Origin: Halomonas halodenitrificans DSM 735
GTDB taxonomy: Bacteria; Pseudomonadota; Gammaproteobacteria; Pseudomonadales; Halomonadaceae
Direction: 5' to 3'
NCBI RefSeq assembly: GCF_000620045.1
Contig: NZ_JHVH01000015.1
Coordinates: 1 to 64,000 of the forward strand
DNA: 64,000 bases
The translations under genes and the position numbers were made by a program. Below, in pieces: positions 56,127 through 64,000 of this stretch (positions are counted from its first letter, which is position 1; every line of letters begins with the position of its first letter). The notes under the pieces were generated by a model that was not told the DNA's origin, did no database searches, and saw only the letters and a program-made list of their open reading frames with translations.

Positions 56127-56163
56127 GTAAACTTTGTAAACCTTATAATATTTCGGGGTTTAC
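56127..56163. promoter_or_regulatory. GTAAAC triad around the EamA promoter
   Basis: GTAAAC occurs at 56127 and 56136, and its inverse GGTTTAC at 56157-56163. Between them is TATAAT (56144-56149). The -10 is thus framed by an inverted repeat GTAAACC...GGTTTAC, a likely operator. No strong -35 is seen, which suits an activated promoter. Confidence 0.5.
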
Positions 56164-56165
56164 TC

Positions 56166-57035
56166 ATGGGTTTTCTGGTCGGCGTTACCGTTCTCTGGGC
56201 GTTCTCCTTCTCGCTGATCGGTGTCTATCTGGCGGGGCAGGTGGATAGCTACTTTGCGGTGCTGATGCGAGTCGGGCTGGCGGCCCTGGTCTTCTTGCCC
56301 TTCCTTCGCCCGCGGCTGCTGAAGGGACGCCAGCGCTGGATATTGATGGGGCTCGGTGCCGTGCAGCTCGGCGCGATGTACCTGTTCTTCTATCAATCAT
56401 TCTTGCTGCTGTCGGTGCCGGAGGTGCTGCTGTTCACCATCTTCACGCCGATCTATATCACCCTGCTCGACGATGCGCTGTTCGGGCGTTTTACCCCCTT
56501 TTATCTGGTTACCGCGACGCTGGCGGTACTGGGAGCCGCGGTGATCCGCTACGACGGTGTGGACAGCGGCTTCTGGATGGGCTTTCTGGTGGTTCAGGGG
56601 GCCAACCTCTGTTTCGCCCTCGGTCAGGTGGGCTACCGGCGACTGTCGGCCGAATTGCCTGAGGCGTTGCCGCGTTACAGCGTCTTTGCCTGGTTCTATC
56701 TCGGTGCCTTGATAGTGGCCGTGCCGGCCTTTGTGCTGCTCGGCAATGCCGCCGCGCTCCCGACGACCGGCATTCAGTGGGGAGTGTTGCTGTGGCTGGG
56801 CCTGGCGGCCTCCGGCCTGGGCTATTTCCTGTGGAATCTCGGTGCCGTGCGAGTGGATGCCGGCGCGCTGGCGATCATGAATAACGTGCTGATACCGGCG
56901 GGGCTGGTGGTCAACCTAACGATCTGGAATCGTGATGCCGACCTGATTCGACTGGGGGCGGGCGGTGCCATCATCCTGGCGGCCCTGCTGATCAACGAGT
57001 GGTGGGGGCGTCGGCGCTCGGTCTCGCCGGCCTGA
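56166..57035 (+). CDS. EamA/DMT-family transporter
   Basis: This 289-residue protein has ten helices in two EamA repeats (VTVLWAFSFSLIGVYLAG; FWMGFLVVQGANLCFALGQVGYRR). It resembles carboxylate/amino-acid/amine exporters of the drug/metabolite superfamily. The substrate is unknown. Translation starts at ATG 56166 with a GGGG stretch about 9 bp upstream. Confidence 0.9.
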   Translation: MGFLVGVTVLWAFSFSLIGVYLAGQVDSYFAVLMRVGLAALVFLPFLRPRLLKGRQRWILMGLGAVQLGAMYLFFYQSFLLLSVPEVLLFTIFTPIYITLLDDALFGRFTPFYLVTATLAVLGAAVIRYDGVDSGFWMGFLVVQGANLCFALGQVGYRRLSAELPEALPRYSVFAWFYLGALIVAVPAFVLLGNAAALPTTGIQWGVLLWLGLAASGLGYFLWNLGAVRVDAGALAIMNNVLIPAGLVVNLTIWNRDADLIRLGAGGAIILAALLINEWWGRRRSVSPA

Positions 57036-57101
57036 AGGTCACGTTTGCTCGGGAAGGAGTCGCTCGCCATAATGAGTCGCTGAGATGCGAGAGGCCTTCG
57101 A

Positions 57102-58019
57102 ATGTCATCCCAACAGAGAACCCCGGTGGGGCACGAGACACTGCCCTTCCGTAATATTGGCCTGATCGGCCGGCTGGGCAGTGCCGGGGTGGTCGAAACC
57201 CTCAAGCGCCTGATGCGCTTTCTCGACGAGCGCGGCCTGCACGTGATCGTCGAGGATCGCACCGCCACGGTGCTGCTCGATCATGGTCACCCAGAGGCCA
57301 GTCGGCGCATGCTCGGTGAGCTATGTGACCTGGTGATCGTGGTCGGCGGCGACGGCAGCCTGCTCGGTGCGGCGCGTACCCTCTGCCATAGCGGCACCCT
57401 GGTGCTGGGGGTCAATCGTGGTCGGCTGGGGTTCTTGACCGATATCTCCCCCGACGAGCTTGAGGAGCGAGTCGGTGAAGTGCTCGAAGGGCACTACGAA
57501 GTGGAGAAGCGCTTCCTGCTCGATGCCGAGCTCTTCCGTGACGACACCCTGGTGGGTAGCGGGGATGCGCTTAACGAGGTCGTGCTGCACCCCGGCAAGG
57601 CGGTGCGCATGATCGAGTTCGAGCTGTTCCTCGACGGGCAGTTCGTCTATACCCAGCGCAGCGATGGCCTGATCATCGCGACACCCACCGGTTCGACGGC
57701 CTACTCGCTCTCCGGTGGGGGACCGATCATGCATCCGCGACTCGATGTGCTGACCCTCGTCCCGATGTTCCCGCATACCCTGTCGAGTCGCCCCATCGTG
57801 GTGGATGCGGCCAGTGAAATTCGCATCCATATCGGCGAGACCAACCAGACCTATCCCCATATCAGCTGTGATGGCCAGACTCGGGCCGTCGCCAAGCCCG
57901 ATGACGTGCTGGTGATTCGTCGCAAGCCCCAGACGGTGCACCTGGTGCATCCGGTGGGGCACAACTTCTATGAGGTCCTGCGCAGCAAGCTGGGCTGGAG
58001 CCACCGCCTGGGAGATTGA
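57102..58019 (+). CDS. nadK: NAD kinase
   Basis: This 305-residue enzyme phosphorylates NAD to NADP. The catalytic GGDGSLLGAAR follows LVIVVGG; then LGVNRGRLGFLTD, the Asn-Glu of ALNEVVLHPG, and DGLIIATPTGSTAYSLSGGGPI. Length matches. ATG 57102 has GAGAGG upstream. The following phosphoesterase gene begins two bases past its stop. Confidence 0.97.
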   Translation: MSSQQRTPVGHETLPFRNIGLIGRLGSAGVVETLKRLMRFLDERGLHVIVEDRTATVLLDHGHPEASRRMLGELCDLVIVVGGDGSLLGAARTLCHSGTLVLGVNRGRLGFLTDISPDELEERVGEVLEGHYEVEKRFLLDAELFRDDTLVGSGDALNEVVLHPGKAVRMIEFELFLDGQFVYTQRSDGLIIATPTGSTAYSLSGGGPIMHPRLDVLTLVPMFPHTLSSRPIVVDAASEIRIHIGETNQTYPHISCDGQTRAVAKPDDVLVIRRKPQTVHLVHPVGHNFYEVLRSKLGWSHRLGD

Positions 58020-58020
58020 C

Positions 58021-59025
58021 GTGAACAAGCGGGCGAGGTTCGAGGGCTATGACCTGATCGGTGACGTACATGGCTGTGGGGCGACCCTTGCCGCGCTGCT
58101 GGAGAAGCTGGGTTATCACCAGCGTGGTGGGGTTTACCGCCATCCACGGCGCAAGGTGATCTTCCTTGGCGATCTGGTCGACAGGGGGCCACGTGTCCGG
58201 CTGGCAGTGCAGATAGCCTATCGCATGGTCGAGGAGGGTGAGGCGCATATCGTGATGGGCAATCATGAATACAACGCCCTGACCTATTGCCAGCGTGCTC
58301 CTTCCGGACTGGGGCGTGACTGGCTGCGTGGACATACGCCGCGCAACAATCGCATCATTCGCGAGACCCTCGAGCAGTATCGTGACCATCCACAGGAATG
58401 GGAAGAAACCCTGGCCTGGTTCCTGGACATGCCACTGTGCCTGGAGCTCGATGGCCTGCGCGTGGTACACGCCTGCTGGGATCAGCCGTTGATCGACGAA
58501 CTGTATCGGCGTCGCCCCGATGCCCGCATGGATCATGCCTTCCTGATTGAATCCACTGCCCCCGGTACCCGTGCCTTCCAGATTCTCGATCGCCTGACGC
58601 GTGGCACCCAGATTCCTCTGCCTCTGGGCGTTGAAATGCATTCCGGCGACGGTTTCACGCGGCGGAGCTTTCGCACTCACTTCTGGGCACGCTCCCCCGA
58701 GACCTGGGGAGACGTGGTGTTCCAGCCCGACAACCTGCCTGGCGATCTTGAACAGCGATCCCTGGCGGAAGAGGAGCGTGCGCGCCTCAGCCACTATGGC
58801 CCCGAAGAGCCGCCTCTGTTTATTGGGCACTACTGGTGTGAGGGCATCCCGGCGTTGCCGGCGCCCAATATTGCCTGCCTGGACTACAGTGCCGTCAAGT
58901 TCGGGCGCCTGGTGGCCTATCGCTGGAGCGGTGAATCACGCCTCGATGCCGACCATTTTGTCTGGCTGCGGGTGCCTCGTGAAGAGCGGGTCCGGCCCCA
59001 GCCATGGGAAATCGATCTAGATTGA
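58021..59025 (+). CDS. Metallophosphoesterase, PrpE/PP2A-like
   Basis: This 334-residue protein has the calcineurin-like motif set: DVHGCG, IFLGDLVDRGP, IVMGNHEYNA, and LFIGHYW with the late His. It fits serine/threonine phosphatase or diadenosine tetraphosphatase-like enzymes. The start is GTG 58021 with GGGAG 7 bp upstream. The tight link to nadK suggests co-expression; a role in nucleotide turnover is an inference. Confidence 0.88.
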   Translation: MNKRARFEGYDLIGDVHGCGATLAALLEKLGYHQRGGVYRHPRRKVIFLGDLVDRGPRVRLAVQIAYRMVEEGEAHIVMGNHEYNALTYCQRAPSGLGRDWLRGHTPRNNRIIRETLEQYRDHPQEWEETLAWFLDMPLCLELDGLRVVHACWDQPLIDELYRRRPDARMDHAFLIESTAPGTRAFQILDRLTRGTQIPLPLGVEMHSGDGFTRRSFRTHFWARSPETWGDVVFQPDNLPGDLEQRSLAEEERARLSHYGPEEPPLFIGHYWCEGIPALPAPNIACLDYSAVKFGRLVAYRWSGESRLDADHFVWLRVPREERVRPQPWEIDLD

Positions 59026-59119
59026 TACAAAGTGTTACAAAATTACTGGGTCGGGCGTTGAACTCCCGACGCAATCCGTCATCTGAGTAGGTGTTCCCTT
59101 GAATGATCCCTTGCTCTTG

Positions 59120-59147
59120 TCCGGCGGCCCCCTCCGCCGGATTTTTT
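59120..59147 (+). terminator. Terminator after nadK-phosphoesterase
   Basis: TCCGGCGG-CCCCCT-CCGCCGGA (59120-59141) followed by TTTTTT. Confidence 0.85.
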
Positions 59148-59202
59148 ATGCGTGTCCGCCGGAAGTTCGCGGCCGACGTCCCTCCCCACTCGAGGTAATG
59201 CC

Positions 59203-60051
59203 ATGTATCGCGTGATGCTGCTGCCCGCCGATGCCGATACCCGTGAGCTGCGCCGCGCCCTCTGGGCGGCGCGTGTCGGTCATCGCATTACCGAGGAGTC
59301 GGAGGGCCAGCTGCTGTGGCTGGCCGACCCGGCTCAGCACGAGGCGTTGCTGGACGTTGTAGGGCGTTGGCAGCGTGGCGAACCCTTGCCGGTCGATGCG
59401 CCTCGACGGCACTCCATGAGCGCCGGGGCACTGCCGTCGGTGCTGCGCCAGGCGCCGTTGACCGCCGCGACCCTGGGTCTCTGCCTGCTGGTATTTGCCG
59501 CCATGGCGGTATTCGGCGACATGGTGATCGCGCTGTTGGCCATCGTGCCGCTGGGGATCAGTTCGGCCGGCACGCTATCGGTGGGGAGCCTGCCGGATGT
59601 ACTGGCCTCGGGCCAGGTGTGGCGCCTCCTGTCGCCGGCTTTCCTGCATTTCGGCTGGATGCACCTGGTCTTCAACATGCTCTGGCTGTGGTACTTCGGC
59701 CGCCAGGTGGAGGCCTTGCAGGGTAGCCGACGCCTGCTGGTGATCGTGCTTGCCGCCGGCATCGGTGCCAATCTGGCCCAGTATGCGGCCGGTACCGCCT
59801 TGTTCGGTGGCATGTCCGGCGTGGACTTTGCGCTGCTCGGCTATGTCTGGCTGATGTCTCGTCGAGCGCCGGGTAGCGGCTTCTTCGTGCCGCAGATGCT
59901 GGTGGTGTTCATGCTCGGCTGGATGCTCTTTACCATGACCGACATGGCCGCCGCGGTTGGCTTCGGTAACGTGGCCAACGAGGCACACCTGGGCGGGCTG
60001 GTCGTGGGCCTGGCCCTGGGCTGGTACCATTCCCGACGTGCCCGCCGTTAG
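59203..60051 (+). CDS. Rhomboid-family intramembrane serine protease
   Basis: This 282-residue GlpG-like protein has an N-terminal cytoplasmic domain of about 85 residues and six helices. HFGWMHLVFNMLWLWYFGRQVE is the TM2 motif, GGMSGVDFALLGY holds the catalytic Ser, and NEAHLGGLVVGLALG the catalytic His. ATG 59203 has GAGG upstream; the frame runs back without support. Confidence 0.93.
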   Translation: MYRVMLLPADADTRELRRALWAARVGHRITEESEGQLLWLADPAQHEALLDVVGRWQRGEPLPVDAPRRHSMSAGALPSVLRQAPLTAATLGLCLLVFAAMAVFGDMVIALLAIVPLGISSAGTLSVGSLPDVLASGQVWRLLSPAFLHFGWMHLVFNMLWLWYFGRQVEALQGSRRLLVIVLAAGIGANLAQYAAGTALFGGMSGVDFALLGYVWLMSRRAPGSGFFVPQMLVVFMLGWMLFTMTDMAAAVGFGNVANEAHLGGLVVGLALGWYHSRRARR

Positions 60052-60084
60052 CGCTACCGCCTCGACTTCCAGGAGATATTTACG

Positions 60085-60369
60085 ATGAGCGATATGACCT
60101 TCGAGCGCATGATTCAGCAGATGACGCCGACCATCTATGAGAGCCTCAAGCAGGCGGTATCCCTGCGCAAGTGGCCCGACGGTCGGTTGTTGTCCCGTGA
60201 ACAGACCGAGCTGTGCCTCGAGGCGGTGATGCGTTACGAGGTGGAGAACAAGGTGCCCGAAAGCGAACGCGTCGGTTACCTCGAGCGGCGCACCTGCGGC
60301 GGCGACAGCAGTGGGGCGAACGTCGACCCGGCGCTGGCCGGTTTGGCCAAGGACGCCGGTCGTGACTGA
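60085..60369 (+). CDS. yeaC: YeaC-like protein (DUF1315)
   Basis: This 94-residue protein begins MSDMTFERMIQQMTPTIYESLKQAV and has KWPDGRLLSREQTELCLEAVM, typical of DUF1315 (in parts). Its function is unknown. AGGAG precedes the ATG. It overlaps the next gene's GTG by 8 bp, so the pair is co-translated. Confidence 0.9.
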   Translation: MSDMTFERMIQQMTPTIYESLKQAVSLRKWPDGRLLSREQTELCLEAVMRYEVENKVPESERVGYLERRTCGGDSSGANVDPALAGLAKDAGRD

Positions 60370-61213
60370 GCCGATGCGCGTGGCCAGCGAGGTGCAGGGC
60401 TGCCTGACCAAAATGGCGGTCATTCCGGGGGCGGAGGGTGGACCGGCCCGGTATACCCTGCGCGCCGGTGAACAGCGCCTGGCGCTCAATGAGCGCCTGG
60501 GGCGGCCGCTGACGCTCGCCTGGAGCGGTGCCATCGCCTGTACGCATTGCGGCCGCGCCACCAAGAAGAGCTTCGCCCAGGGCTACTGCTATCCCTGCTT
60601 CAAGCGCCTCGCCCGGTGTGATACCTGCATCGTCAAGCCGGAGACCTGTCATTTCTTCGCGGGTACCTGCCGTGAACCGGAGTGGGCCGAGCGACACTGC
60701 TTCCAGCCGCATATCGTCTATCTGGCCAATGCCTCGGGCCTGAAGGTGGGCATCACCCGTGGTACTCAGGTGCCGACCCGCTGGCTCGATCAGGGCGCCG
60801 TCCAGGCGCTGCCGATCCTGGCGGTGGCGACTCGCCAGCAGTCCGGCCTTGTGGAGATGCTGTTCAAGGAAGAGGTGTCCGATCGTACCAACTGGCGGGC
60901 CATGCTCAAGGGGAACGCGTCGATGCTCGACATGCCCGCCGAGCGCGACCGTTTGCTGGCCCGCCTCGAGGGTGGCCTCGCCAATCTGCGTGAACGCTTC
61001 GGCGCAGACGCCATCCGGGTGCTGGATGAGGCGCCGGTGACGCTTGATTATCCGGTTCTGGAATACCCCACCAAGGTGGTCTCGCATAACCTCGACAAGA
61101 CGCCCGACGTATCGGGTACCCTGCTCGGTCTCAAGGGCCAGTACCTGATCCTCGACAGCGGGGTGATCAACCTGCGCAAGTACACCGGCTACGAGGTCAA
61201 GGTTATCGCCTGA
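60362..61213 (+). CDS. DUF2797 protein with zinc-finger-like Cys motifs
   Basis: This 283-residue protein has CTHCGRATKKSFAQGYCYPCFKRLARCDTCIVKPETC (in parts: CTHCGRATKKSF, CYPCFKRL, CDTCIVKPETC), several CxxC pairs that probably bind zinc. The next part is IVYLANASGLKVGITRGTQVPTRW, a GIY-YIG-like strand pair. Its function is unknown. The start at GTG 60362 has AAGGA 8 bp upstream; ATG 60374 is an alternative. Confidence 0.88.
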   Translation: MTEPMRVASEVQGCLTKMAVIPGAEGGPARYTLRAGEQRLALNERLGRPLTLAWSGAIACTHCGRATKKSFAQGYCYPCFKRLARCDTCIVKPETCHFFAGTCREPEWAERHCFQPHIVYLANASGLKVGITRGTQVPTRWLDQGAVQALPILAVATRQQSGLVEMLFKEEVSDRTNWRAMLKGNASMLDMPAERDRLLARLEGGLANLRERFGADAIRVLDEAPVTLDYPVLEYPTKVVSHNLDKTPDVSGTLLGLKGQYLILDSGVINLRKYTGYEVKVIA

Positions 61214-61259
61214 TCCGGGAGGGGACTCCGCCACGTCCTGGAATGGTCCTTGAACGATG

Positions 61260-61285
61260 ACGGGCCCCTCGTGAGGGGCCCGTTG
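61260..61285. terminator. Bidirectional terminator
   Basis: ACGGGCCCCT-CGTG-AGGGGCCCGT followed by TG. It lies between convergent genes. Confidence 0.6.
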
Positions 61286-61302
61286 TGCTGGAGCCCTGGG
61301 TC

Positions 61303-61683
61303 TCAGCTGGAGTCGGCGACCGTCGAGTAGGGGTTATCCGGCATCAGGGCGCGCGGCAGCGCCGGACGACGACTATCCTCCTTGGGGCCATAGTTCTCGG
61401 CCAGGTAGTCGAGGATCGCATTTTCCATTTCGGGCTGGAACTCCCAGAGCCCCTGGGTCTCCTGCATCCAGCGGATCAACGACTCCCAGTGGTTGCGAGT
61501 GCCGCTGTTCTGGGTCACCAGTTTGGCAGAATGGCAGACCGTACAGTTGGCCTTGGTCATCTGCCAGCCCTCGGCCTTGATCAGGCCGCTATCCGGATCC
61601 GTTTCCTGGGCCATCGACACCAGGGGAAGGCCCAGCAGGGCTGCCCCCAGCGTGGGCACGGCGAGTGCGCGTAAAGGCTTCAT
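61303..61683 (-). CDS. sorB: Cytochrome c subunit of sulfite dehydrogenase
   Basis: This 126-residue precursor has a Sec signal (LGAALLGLPLVSMAQ) and one heme site, CTVCH, with candidate axial Met residues later. It takes electrons from the molybdenum subunit encoded just upstream. AGGAGG overlaps the sorA stop region and sits 4 bp from the ATG. No other cytochrome is near. Confidence 0.88.
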   Translation of the reverse strand: MKPLRALAVPTLGAALLGLPLVSMAQETDPDSGLIKAEGWQMTKANCTVCHSAKLVTQNSGTRNHWESLIRWMQETQGLWEFQPEMENAILDYLAENYGPKEDSRRPALPRALMPDNPYSTVADSS

Positions 61684-61691
61684 GGTACCTC

Positions 61692-63023
61692 CTAGGCGAC
61701 CTGAATCGCGACGCGATGGCAGGCGTTGTTCAGGTACCCCTTGGGGTTCCAGCCCGGGACGACCATGGGTTGCGTACGGCCTTCATCATCGGTGGCTCTG
61801 GCCCAGACCTCGTAGTAACCGGGTTCGGGGAATTCAATGGATGTGGTCCAGCGTTGCCAGGCCAGGCGGTTGGGCGCCGCCTTGAGCTCGGCCTTCTTCC
61901 AGGTGGCGCCGAAGTCGATGGAGACATGCACCGCCTTGACGGACAGGTCGCCGGCCCAGGCGTGGCCGCGTACGGTCATGGCGTCGCTCAAGGGGTGGTC
62001 GATCCCCGACTTCGGGAAGGTAACAAGCGATTTTACCGGCATCGACTGGATGGTGACGAAGTCCTCCTCGGGCACCATGCTACCGGGTGCGACCGGGTGT
62101 TTGGGTACACTGTAGGAAGGGGCGCCCATCTTGGTGCCATCATGTTTCTGATTGCGGATCACGATACGCTTGAGCCACTTCCCGGAGACCGAGCCCGGCC
62201 AACCGCTACACACCACGCGCAGGGGATAGCCGTTGAGGTAGGGGATGTCCTCGCCGTTCATGGCCCAGGCGATCAGTGACTCATCCTCCAGGGCCTTTTC
62301 CATGGGCACGCCACGGGAGATGGGATCCTTGTCGGGGTCTCCGCTGGCGTGGGCATCGGCGCCGTAGTAGCCGGTGTAGACGGCGTCTTCCTTGATACCA
62401 CAGGACTCGAGAACATCACGCAGGCGCACGCCGGTGAAAGTGGGGCAGGCCACCGCGCCGGTGGTCCACTGGTTGCCGCTGGCCGAGGGCACGTATTCGC
62501 TGCGGCCGTTGCCACCGCACTCCACCTGGAGCTGGTAGGTATGGTGCTCGAATCTTTCCTTGAGGTCGGCAATCGAGAAGCTCTGTGGCGACTCGCAGGA
62601 CTCACCGCCGATCTCCAGCTGCCAGGTATCGACATCGATATCCTCCACCGCAGGCGGAATGCCGTTGTTACGCACGAACATGTGCTTGGCAGGAGTGATG
62701 TCGTCGTCAAGCAGGTGGGGCGGGGTTTCGGCGTTGATCGGCCGGTCATTGAGGATGGTCAACCCCTCCTTGCCCTCCAGGGTGAAGGGCTCGTCGCTCT
62801 GTGCCAGGGCCGCCGGGATCAGGCCGCCAGGCATCTTGTCGGCAAAGGGGATGGAACCACCTACTGCTGCCGCCATGGCCAGCAGGCTCGAGCGCTTGAG
62901 GAAACCCCGGCGGGATACCGGGTCGACCTCACGGTTCCATACCAGTCGGTCTGCCGCCTCGGGATCCTCGGCGTAGAGCTCATGGAGGCCACGGGTCTTG
63001 GAGTCGGGGGGGAGCTTTGTCAT
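61692..63023 (-). CDS. sorA: Sulfite dehydrogenase molybdenum subunit
   Basis: This 443-residue sulfite-oxidase-fold protein oxidises sulfite to sulfate in the periplasm. The twin-arginine signal is SRRGFLKRSSLLAMAAAVGG. The molybdenum ligand Cys is in LQVECGGNGRSEY. RVVCSGWPGSVSGKWLKRI and the C-terminal dimerisation domain with HVSIDFGATWKKA follow. AGGAA is 8 bp before the ATG. It forms an operon with the cytochrome gene. Confidence 0.93.
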   Translation of the reverse strand: MTKLPPDSKTRGLHELYAEDPEAADRLVWNREVDPVSRRGFLKRSSLLAMAAAVGGSIPFADKMPGGLIPAALAQSDEPFTLEGKEGLTILNDRPINAETPPHLLDDDITPAKHMFVRNNGIPPAVEDIDVDTWQLEIGGESCESPQSFSIADLKERFEHHTYQLQVECGGNGRSEYVPSASGNQWTTGAVACPTFTGVRLRDVLESCGIKEDAVYTGYYGADAHASGDPDKDPISRGVPMEKALEDESLIAWAMNGEDIPYLNGYPLRVVCSGWPGSVSGKWLKRIVIRNQKHDGTKMGAPSYSVPKHPVAPGSMVPEEDFVTIQSMPVKSLVTFPKSGIDHPLSDAMTVRGHAWAGDLSVKAVHVSIDFGATWKKAELKAAPNRLAWQRWTTSIEFPEPGYYEVWARATDDEGRTQPMVVPGWNPKGYLNNACHRVAIQVA

Positions 63024-63237
63024 GAGGGTTATTCCTGCCAGGTTCAGGCGCCGCGTTGTCGTCGGCGCCGTGTTGTCGTTGTAATGTCTTGGGCAGCCCG
63101 TGTTCGGGTCCTGTGTTCTTCCAGCCTAGCAGGGTTGCCAGGAGTTGCTGCCCGATGTCGGCGTACTGGCAGGCCGGGCCATCAGGCACGGGACGGGGGG
63201 CGTATCGGTCAGCCGTGAGTCAGGCGTGATAGTGCGA

Positions 63238-63263
63238 CCCCGGCAGGGCTACCCCTGCCGGGG
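63238..63263 (-). terminator. Hairpin overlapping a stop codon
   Basis: CCCCGGCAGGG-CTAC-CCCTGCCGGGG (63238-63263). The stop codon of the next gene (63249-63251) lies in its loop. Confidence 0.6.
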
Positions 63264-63845
63264 GAGGATGCGTCGGTAACGGTCGAGGCACTCGTCCAGC
63301 CATGCCCCGGTGAGGTGGCTCGGGGGTGCGGTGCCGGGAGTGCGCAGCTCGAGGAGGAACCAGCCGACCCGACTGTCGGGCTCGACCAGGCGCGGTGTCA
63401 GACCCGCCGGCAAGCCCTGGGGGCGGCACCAGGTGAGTTCCAGAGCATTGTTGTCGATCAGGTACTGGAAGCGAGAGGCATCACGCAGTACCGCGATCCC
63501 ACCTTCAGCCAGGCCGCGGGAAAGGCTCTCCAGGGTGCGGTAGGCAGGGGCCCCGGCAGCACGGCAGGCATGCTGGCCCGAGACATGACAGCGCTCTCGC
63601 GCCTCCGGCGCCTCAGGCCAGTTACCACCGGCCAGGCGCCGAGCCGTGGCAGGCCAGGCGAGGGCGATGATGCGTGCCGGGGTGCCGTCGGAGAGGCGTG
63701 TATCGTCGCGGGTGATCGCGCCGTGGCGAAGCTCTTGGCGCAGCCAGGCGTAATCGCTGGCCTGCTGGATGGTGTCACGGGCTTCGTCGGCGGTGTGGCT
63801 GGCGCTCTGCAAGGAGCGCAACAGGGAAAGGGTTCGCAGAATCAC
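63249..63845 (-). CDS. Hypothetical protein
   Basis: This 198-residue protein is not recognised. It begins with an amphipathic helix (LSLLRSLQSASHTADEA) and holds PARIIALAWPATARRL and GIAVLRDASRFQYLIDNNALELTWCRPQG. No signal or membrane span is seen. The start is GTG 63845, with GAGG about 7 bp upstream. A role with sorAB is not implied: they are on the same strand but separated by 225 bp and a hairpin. Confidence 0.62.
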   Translation of the reverse strand: MILRTLSLLRSLQSASHTADEARDTIQQASDYAWLRQELRHGAITRDDTRLSDGTPARIIALAWPATARRLAGGNWPEAPEARERCHVSGQHACRAAGAPAYRTLESLSRGLAEGGIAVLRDASRFQYLIDNNALELTWCRPQGLPAGLTPRLVEPDSRVGWFLLELRTPGTAPPSHLTGAWLDECLDRYRRILPRQG

Positions 63846-63971
63846 GGGCTGGCCTCACGTTTGACGTCGCCATCTTCCCGCTTGGGTCACGCCCTGGCAA
63901 GGGCGTTGGCGCAGGGGAGAAGCGACGCTCCCGCCTCGAGTGGCGAGAGCGGATCTGCCGTGCCCGGCAAA

Positions 63972-64000
63972 GCACCACCCGACATGGCGCCGGGCGGTGC
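63972..64000. terminator. Hairpin at the window edge
   Basis: GCACCACCCG pairs with CGGGCGGTGC (one mismatch) at the last 29 bases. It probably ends a gene beyond the window. Between 63846 and 63971 I see no gene. Confidence 0.4.

Overview
The window reads as chromosome of a GC-rich gammaproteobacterium, most probably a Halomonas-type (Halomonadaceae) moderate halophile. This rests on family content (EpmC, Uup, SlyA, FadBA, TusA, YeaC, YqcC, DUF3080, DUF3549), on osmoadaptation genes (BCCT transporter, PutA/PutP with an AraC regulator, a Pmp3 protein, an Na+/alanine symporter), and on the style of the proteins. No database search was possible, so the genus is an inference. Almost everything is core genome. 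The only clear mobile element is an intact IS21-family insertion sequence (1-2444), whose left tip is the first base of the window.

Layout. 1-2444: IS21 element (istB, istA, 53-bp imperfect terminal repeats). 2.5-9.9 kb: a PH-like membrane protein, gdhA, rlmM, an ABM protein, tusA, a hypothetical, a DUF3080 lipoprotein and a MATE pump. 9.9-16.9 kb: epmC, an exonuclease-like protein that has lost a catalytic Asp, tatD, uup, a universal stress protein, slyA and a DUF5924/DUF2914-type membrane protein. 17.1-20.5 kb: the fadBA beta-oxidation operon behind a PsrA-like palindrome. 20.6-28.7 kb: a flavodoxin-like protein, a BCCT transporter and a complete RND tripartite efflux operon. 28.8-36.6 kb: stress and transport singletons (YbhB-like, DJ-1/PfpI, DCC, M42-like peptidase, VIT1/CCC1, AGCS symporter, NDUFA9-like, YjdM).

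36.6-42.8 kb holds the SUF Fe-S assembly operon: Rrf2 regulator, sufB, sufC, sufD, sufS, sufT. Its control region carries a Fur-like box, a 17-bp-spaced promoter and an IscR type-1-like site over the -10. No sufE/sufU or sufA is present. 42.9-47.3 kb: sanA, a hypothetical, the ribosomal-protein modification genes rimB-rimK with a DUF3549 gene upstream, and yqcC. 47.3-54.0 kb: ompW with an FNR/ANR-like box, putP, a bifunctional putA lacking the DNA-binding domain, and an AraC regulator. Two 16-bp direct repeats exactly 21 bp apart lie between putA and the regulator. 54.1-64 kb: tRNA-Gly(CCC), an orphan terminator that may end an unannotated small RNA, a CBS protein, a Pmp3 fusion, an EamA transporter, nadK, a phosphoesterase, a rhomboid protease, yeaC, a DUF2797 protein and the sorAB sulfite dehydrogenase.

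Functional threads are proline and compatible-solute use in salt (PutA/PutP/AraC, BCCT), sulfur and Fe-S metabolism (TusA, SUF, SorAB), fatty-acid oxidation, and translation or ribosome maintenance (RlmM, EpmC, RimK/RimB, Uup). I found no CRISPR array, prophage, defence island or biosynthetic cluster, and nothing that clearly qualifies as a new multi-gene system. The best leads are cis-regulatory patterns, the possible small RNA near 54.7-54.85 kb, and a few odd single proteins.
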